From JACVRW01 sp963734025 (lineage in GTDB: Bacteria > Actinomycetota > Thermoleophilia > Solirubrobacterales > Thermoleophilaceae), in contig CAVTFR010000015.1 of assembly GCA_963734025.1 (NCBI GenBank), forward strand, positions 62,001-126,000: a stretch of DNA of 64,000 nucleotides, in the 5' to 3' direction. Positions 60,556-64,000 of the stretch are shown here, piece by piece. The stretch's first letter is position 1; every line of letters begins with the position of its first letter. Under the pieces are notes generated by a model that had not been told where the DNA came from, ran no database searches, and saw only the letters and a program-made list of their open reading frames with translations. Position numbers and translations under genes: made by a program.

Positions 60556-61124
60556 TGGAACCGGTAGGCATCGTCGAGGGCGCCGTGACGGTGCTCGACC
60601 GCAACGACGTCGACACCGACCAGATCATCCCGAAGCAGTTCCTGAAGCGGGTCGAGCGGACCGGCTTCGGCGAGTTCCTCTTCTACGACTGGGCGAAGGA
60701 GCCGGGCTGGGAGCTGCCCGGCAACCCGATCCTCGCGGCCGGGCGCAACTTCGGCTGCGGCTCGTCACGCGAGCACGCGCCCTGGGCGCTCGAGGACTAC
60801 GGCTTCCGGGCGATCGTGGCGCCGAGCTTCGCCGACATCTTCTACTCGAACTGCACGAAGATCGGGCTGCTGCCCGTGACGCTCGGCGAGGCCGACGTCA
60901 AGGAGTTGATGGCCGTGGGCCACGCTCGCATCGACCTCGAGGAGCAGGAGATCTCGTTCGCCGGGCGCCGGCTCCCCTTCGAGATCGACGCGGAGATCGC
61001 GCGCCGGCTGCTCGAGGGGCTCGACGACATCGGCGTCACGCTCCAGGTGGAGCACGAGATCGACCGCTACGAGGCCGAGCGCGAGCGCAGCGGCCCGGTC
61101 ACGACGAGCCTGGCGCGCGCGTGA
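60555..61124 (+). CDS. leuD: 3-Isopropylmalate dehydratase small subunit
   Basis: A 189-residue swivelling-domain subunit that partners LeuC. It has VDTDQIIPKQFLKRVERTGFG at the start (shown in part), then the substrate-binding GRNFGCGSSREHAPWALEDYG and the conserved SFADIFYSNCTKIGLLP. ATG 60555 overlaps the leuC stop. The stop overlaps the next gene (GTGA). Length and motifs are those of bacterial LeuD. Confidence 0.95.
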
Positions 61125-61867
61125 GCCGCGAATGGGACGCGGCGACCTACGACCGGGTCTCCGATCCGCAGGTCGCGATGGCGGCGCGGGTGCTCGACCG
61201 GCTTCCCCTCGACGGCGACGAGACGGTGCTCGACGCCGGTTGCGGCTCGGGACGCGTCACCGAGATGCTGCTCGAGCGGCTGCCCCATGGTCGCGTGATC
61301 GCCGTCGACGGCGCGGCCTCCATGGTCGAGCACGCGCGCGGGCGGCTCGGCGAACGCGCTGACGTCATCCACTCCGACCTGACCGCGCTCGAGCTCGACG
61401 AAGAGGCCGACGCCGTCTTCTCGAACGCCGTCTTCCACTGGATCGCGGACCATCAGCTGCTCTTCGAGCGGCTGTTCGCGTCGCTTCGGCGCGGCGGGCG
61501 GCTCGTCGCCCAGTGCGGCGGCGCCGGAAACGTCGAGCGCTTCCATCGGGTCGCGCGGGCCGTCGGGGCCGAGGAGCCGTTCGCGCCCTACCTCGGCGCC
61601 TGGCGGGGGCCGTGGAACTTCGCCGGCGCCGGCGAGACCGCGGAGCGGCTCGGGCGGGCGGGCTTCGAGCAGGTCGAGACGTGGCTCGAGCCCTACCCGG
61701 TCGTGCCCGGTGATCCGCCCGCCTACTTTGCGGCGGTCTGCTGCGGCCCGCATCTGGAGCGGCTCCCCGTGGAGCTGCGCGACGCCTTCATCGAGGAGGT
61801 CTGCGAGCGCGCCGAGCCCGAGCTCGACTACGTTCGCCTCAACATGAACGCCCGGAAGCCCGCATGA
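61121..61867 (+). CDS. Trans-aconitate methyltransferase-like SAM enzyme
   Basis: A 248-residue class I methyltransferase starting WDAATYDRVSDPQVAMAAR, as in trans-aconitate methyltransferases (Tam). SAM motif I is VLDAGCGSGRVTEMLLE (near 37), with VDGAASMVEHAR, the post-II motif FSNAVFHWIADH and LRRGGRLVAQCGG. It sits inside the leucine operon with GTGA/ATGA overlaps on both sides. Yeast Tmt1, of the same family, methylates 3-isopropylmalate as well as trans-aconitate, so a leucine-pathway intermediate is a plausible substrate here. That link is inference. Confidence 0.85.
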   Translation: MSREWDAATYDRVSDPQVAMAARVLDRLPLDGDETVLDAGCGSGRVTEMLLERLPHGRVIAVDGAASMVEHARGRLGERADVIHSDLTALELDEEADAVFSNAVFHWIADHQLLFERLFASLRRGGRLVAQCGGAGNVERFHRVARAVGAEEPFAPYLGAWRGPWNFAGAGETAERLGRAGFEQVETWLEPYPVVPGDPPAYFAAVCCGPHLERLPVELRDAFIEEVCERAEPELDYVRLNMNARKPA

Positions 61868-62610
61868 GCGAGGTCGCGGTCGAGCGCCACGGCGACGGCG
61901 TGGCGCTGCTCACCCTGGACGCGCCGGAGCGGCGCAACGCTCTCACCGTCGCGATGGCGGACGAGCTCGTGGCCGCCTGCGCGGAGCTCGACGGTGATGC
62001 TTCCGTCGGCGCCGTGGTCGTTCGCGGCGCGGGCGGCTTCTTCTGCGCGGGCGGCGACCGCGCCACGCTCGCCGAGGCGGGGCGCGACCCCGCCGCCCCC
62101 GAGACCTACGCGGCAATCGGCGCGGTGTACCGGTCCTTCGCGCGAGTCGGCGAGCTCGAGGCGCCCACGATCGCGGCGGTGCGCGGCGGTGCGGTGGGCG
62201 CGGGCCTCAACCTGATGCTCGCAACCGACCTGCGCATCGTCGGCCGTGAGGCGCGCGTCATCTCCGGCTTCCTGCCCATCGGCCTTCATCCGGGCGGCGG
62301 CCATGGCGCCCTGCTCGGCCGCAGCGGCGCGCGCGAGGCCGCTGCGGCCTTGGCGCTCTTCGGCGAGCGCATCGACGGCGCCCGCGCCGCCGAGCTTGGC
62401 CTCGCCTGGGCGGCCGTCGACGACGAGGACGTCGAGGGAACGGCGCTCGAGCTCGCCGCGCGGGCGGCCGCCGACCCGCAGCTCGCGCGCCGTGCCGCAG
62501 CGTCGCTGCGGACCGTGCTCGGCCCCCCGGCGCTGCCCTGGGGCGCCGCGCTCGAGCTCGAGCGCGCCTCGCAGATGTGGTCGATGCGGCGTAAGGAGCT
62601 CTCCTCATGA
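61864..62610 (+). CDS. Enoyl-CoA hydratase/isomerase family protein
   Basis: A 248-residue crotonase-fold protein: LTLDAPERRNALTVAM, the oxyanion-hole segment GGFFCAGGDRATLAE (near 55) and VRGGAVGAGLNLMLATDLR (near 105), followed by the helical tail. Of the two glutamates usual in hydratases, the second position reads PIGLHPGGG, so ordinary hydratase activity is doubtful. It is coupled to both neighbours (ATGA overlaps) within the leucine operon; its role there is unknown. Confidence 0.82.
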   Translation: MSEVAVERHGDGVALLTLDAPERRNALTVAMADELVAACAELDGDASVGAVVVRGAGGFFCAGGDRATLAEAGRDPAAPETYAAIGAVYRSFARVGELEAPTIAAVRGGAVGAGLNLMLATDLRIVGREARVISGFLPIGLHPGGGHGALLGRSGAREAAAALALFGERIDGARAAELGLAWAAVDDEDVEGTALELAARAAADPQLARRAAASLRTVLGPPALPWGAALELERASQMWSMRRKELSS

Positions 62611-63629
62611 CGCCCCGGCTGGTCCTCCTGCCCGGCGACGGGATCGGCCCCGAGATCATGGCCGTCGCGGTCGAGGTCCTGAACGCCCTCGGCGAGTTCG
62701 AGTTCGACGAGCGCCTTCTCGGCGGCGCCTCGATCGACGCGCACGGCAGTGCGCTCACCGACGAGGTGCTGGAGGCCTGCCGCGGAGCCGACGCCGTGCT
62801 GCTGGCCGCGGTCGGGGGCCCGAAGTGGGACACGACCGACCCGGGCAAGCCGCGCCCCGAGCAGGGGCTGCTCGGCCTGCGCAAGGGCCTCGGCCTGTTC
62901 GCGAACCTGCGCCCCGTCCGGCCGAGCCCGGCGCTGCTCGATGCGAGCCCGCTGAAGCGCGAGCGCATCGAGGGCACCGACCTGCTCGTGGTGCGCGAGC
63001 TCACCGGCGGCATCTACTTCGGCGACCGTGGGCTCGACGGCGACACCGCCCACGACACCTGTGTCTACAGCGAGGCGGAGATCGAGCGGATCACCCAGGT
63101 GGCGTTCAGGCTCGCGCGCACGAGGGTCACGAGCGTCGACAAGGCGAACATCCTCGAGACCTCGCGGCTGTGGCGGAAGGTCGTGGACCGCATCGGCGCC
63201 GACGAGGAGGTCCCGCTCGACCACATGCTCGTCGACAACGCCGCCATGCAGCTCGTGTCGCGTCCGGCTGAGTTCGACGTCCTCCTGACCGAGAACATGT
63301 TCGGCGACATCCTGAGCGATGAGGCCGCGATGCTCACCGGGTCGCTCGGGATGCTCCCGAGCGCGTCGCTCGGCGATGGCACGGGCCCCGGCCTGTTCGA
63401 GCCCGTGCACGGCTCGGCGCCCGACATCGCCGGCACGGGCGCCGCCAACCCGCTCGCCATGTTCGGCTCGGTCGCGCTCATGCTGCGGCACGGACTGGCT
63501 ATGGAAGACGAGGCCGCTGCCCTAGAATCGGCTGTCGATCGCGCGCTCGGCGATGGCCTCCGGACTCCGGACCTGGGCGGCAGCGCCACCACAGAGACCG
63601 CCACGCGGGCGGTGCTCGCAAACCTCTAG
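62607..63629 (+). CDS. leuB: 3-Isopropylmalate dehydrogenase
   Basis: A 340-residue beta-decarboxylating dehydrogenase giving 2-oxoisocaproate. It begins LVLLPGDGIGPEIMAVA. It shows GGPKWD, LRKGLGLFANLRPV, the substrate-binding RELTGGIYFGDRG, the catalytic lysine in TSVDKANILETSRLWR, Asp ligands in DHMLVDNAAMQL and TENMFGDILSDEAAM, and the NAD loop FEPVHGSAPDIAGTGAANP. ATG 62607 overlaps the upstream stop. ilvE follows 9 bp later. Confidence 0.96.
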   Translation: MTPRLVLLPGDGIGPEIMAVAVEVLNALGEFEFDERLLGGASIDAHGSALTDEVLEACRGADAVLLAAVGGPKWDTTDPGKPRPEQGLLGLRKGLGLFANLRPVRPSPALLDASPLKRERIEGTDLLVVRELTGGIYFGDRGLDGDTAHDTCVYSEAEIERITQVAFRLARTRVTSVDKANILETSRLWRKVVDRIGADEEVPLDHMLVDNAAMQLVSRPAEFDVLLTENMFGDILSDEAAMLTGSLGMLPSASLGDGTGPGLFEPVHGSAPDIAGTGAANPLAMFGSVALMLRHGLAMEDEAAALESAVDRALGDGLRTPDLGGSATTETATRAVLANL

Positions 63630-63638
63630 GAGCAGTAC

Positions 63639-64000
63639 GTGAACACCGCTGACCTCATCTGGCTGAACGGAGAGTTCGTCGCCTGGGAGGACGCGAAGGT
63701 ACACGTACTCACCCACTGCATGCACTACGGGACGGCGGTCTTCGAGGGCGTGCGCGCCTACGAGACTCCGCAGGGGCCCGCGGTGTTCCGCCACCAGGAC
63801 CACCTCGACCGGCTCGAGAACTCGGCGAAGCTCTACTACATGGACCTGCCCTTCCCGAAGGAGCAGCTCCGCGAGGTCACGCACGAGCTGATCGGCCGCA
63901 ACGGCTTCAAGAGCTGCTACATCCGCCCGCTCGTCTACCGCGGCTACGGGCCGATGGGCCTCAACCCGCTCGAGAACCCGGTCGAGGCGATGATCGCCGT
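63639..64000 (+). CDS. ilvE: Branched-chain amino acid aminotransferase, 3' partial
   Basis: The first 120 codons of a class IV PLP aminotransferase, cut by the window end. It starts GTG 63639, 4 nt after AGGAGCAGTAC-type ribosome site sequence (AGGAG 63628-63632). The reading frame has IWLNGEFVAWEDAKVHVLTH, CMHYGTAVFEGVRAYETPQG, the substrate-contacting HLDRLENSAKLYYMD and CYIRPLVYRGYGPMG, all typical of bacterial IlvE. It transaminates the final 2-oxo acids to valine, leucine and isoleucine, completing the operon's logic. The PLP lysine lies beyond the window. Confidence 0.93.
   Translation, partial: MNTADLIWLNGEFVAWEDAKVHVLTHCMHYGTAVFEGVRAYETPQGPAVFRHQDHLDRLENSAKLYYMDLPFPKEQLREVTHELIGRNGFKSCYIRPLVYRGYGPMGLNPLENPVEAMIA

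Overview
The window is 64 kb of very GC-rich, gene-dense DNA from an actinobacterium. Several things point there: a SARP-type regulator with STAND ATPase and WD40 domains, menaquinone genes of the o-succinylbenzoate route, GatCAB, a PcrA with its C-terminal tail, many GTGA/ATGA stop-start overlaps, and a recurrent -10 hexamer 6-7 nt before the start codon (leaderless mRNAs). The gene content resembles Thermoleophilia (Solirubrobacterales/Gaiellales), but that placement is an inference from general familiarity, not from a search. No rRNA, tRNA, CRISPR array or insertion sequence was recognised.

Layout. 1-13.6 kb: the end of an ABC exporter, pcrA, a secreted propeller-like protein, folD (frameshifted as read), a RibD/DHFR-like reductase, an MFS exporter, gatCAB, and a secreted vanadium haloperoxidase with a small membrane partner. 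13.7-23.7 kb: a giant SARP-STAND-WD40 regulator with a predicted membrane helix, two tandem PKD-type secreted paralogues, a decayed and an intact copy of a small gene, and several small membrane proteins. 23.7-38.6 kb: the metabolic core, ilvB-ilvN, a full set of men genes (menF, D, H, C, A, B, E), ilvC, a class V aminotransferase and serA. 38.6-48.2 kb: an FG-GAP protein, an MFS exporter with a WS/DGAT-like acyltransferase, a stretch of gene remnants, and the reverse transsulfuration pair (cystathionine beta-synthase plus gamma-lyase/synthase). 48.2-53.3 kb: an accessory block with two recombinase-fold proteins that lack the catalytic serine (one tethered to the membrane), two ferritin-like proteins, an L,D-transpeptidase and a sigma factor. 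53.3-64 kb: leucine biosynthesis, with leuA behind a leucine-rich leader peptide, then an XRE-cupin regulator followed by leuC-leuD-methyltransferase-enoyl-CoA hydratase-leuB-ilvE.

How it fits together. IlvBN, IlvC, LeuA, LeuCD, LeuB and IlvE cover most of valine/leucine synthesis (ilvD is not in the window). The men genes make the naphthoquinone head group from chorismate and MenA prenylates it. The aminotransferase plus SerA probably make phosphoserine, and serine feeds the CBS/CGL pair. The most unusual material is the accessory block at 48-53 kb, the membrane-tethered SARP regulator with candidate heptamer operators beside it, and the leuA leader. Three single-base frameshifts in C/G homopolymers (folD, a methyltransferase, the gamma-lyase) look more like sequencing error than biology.
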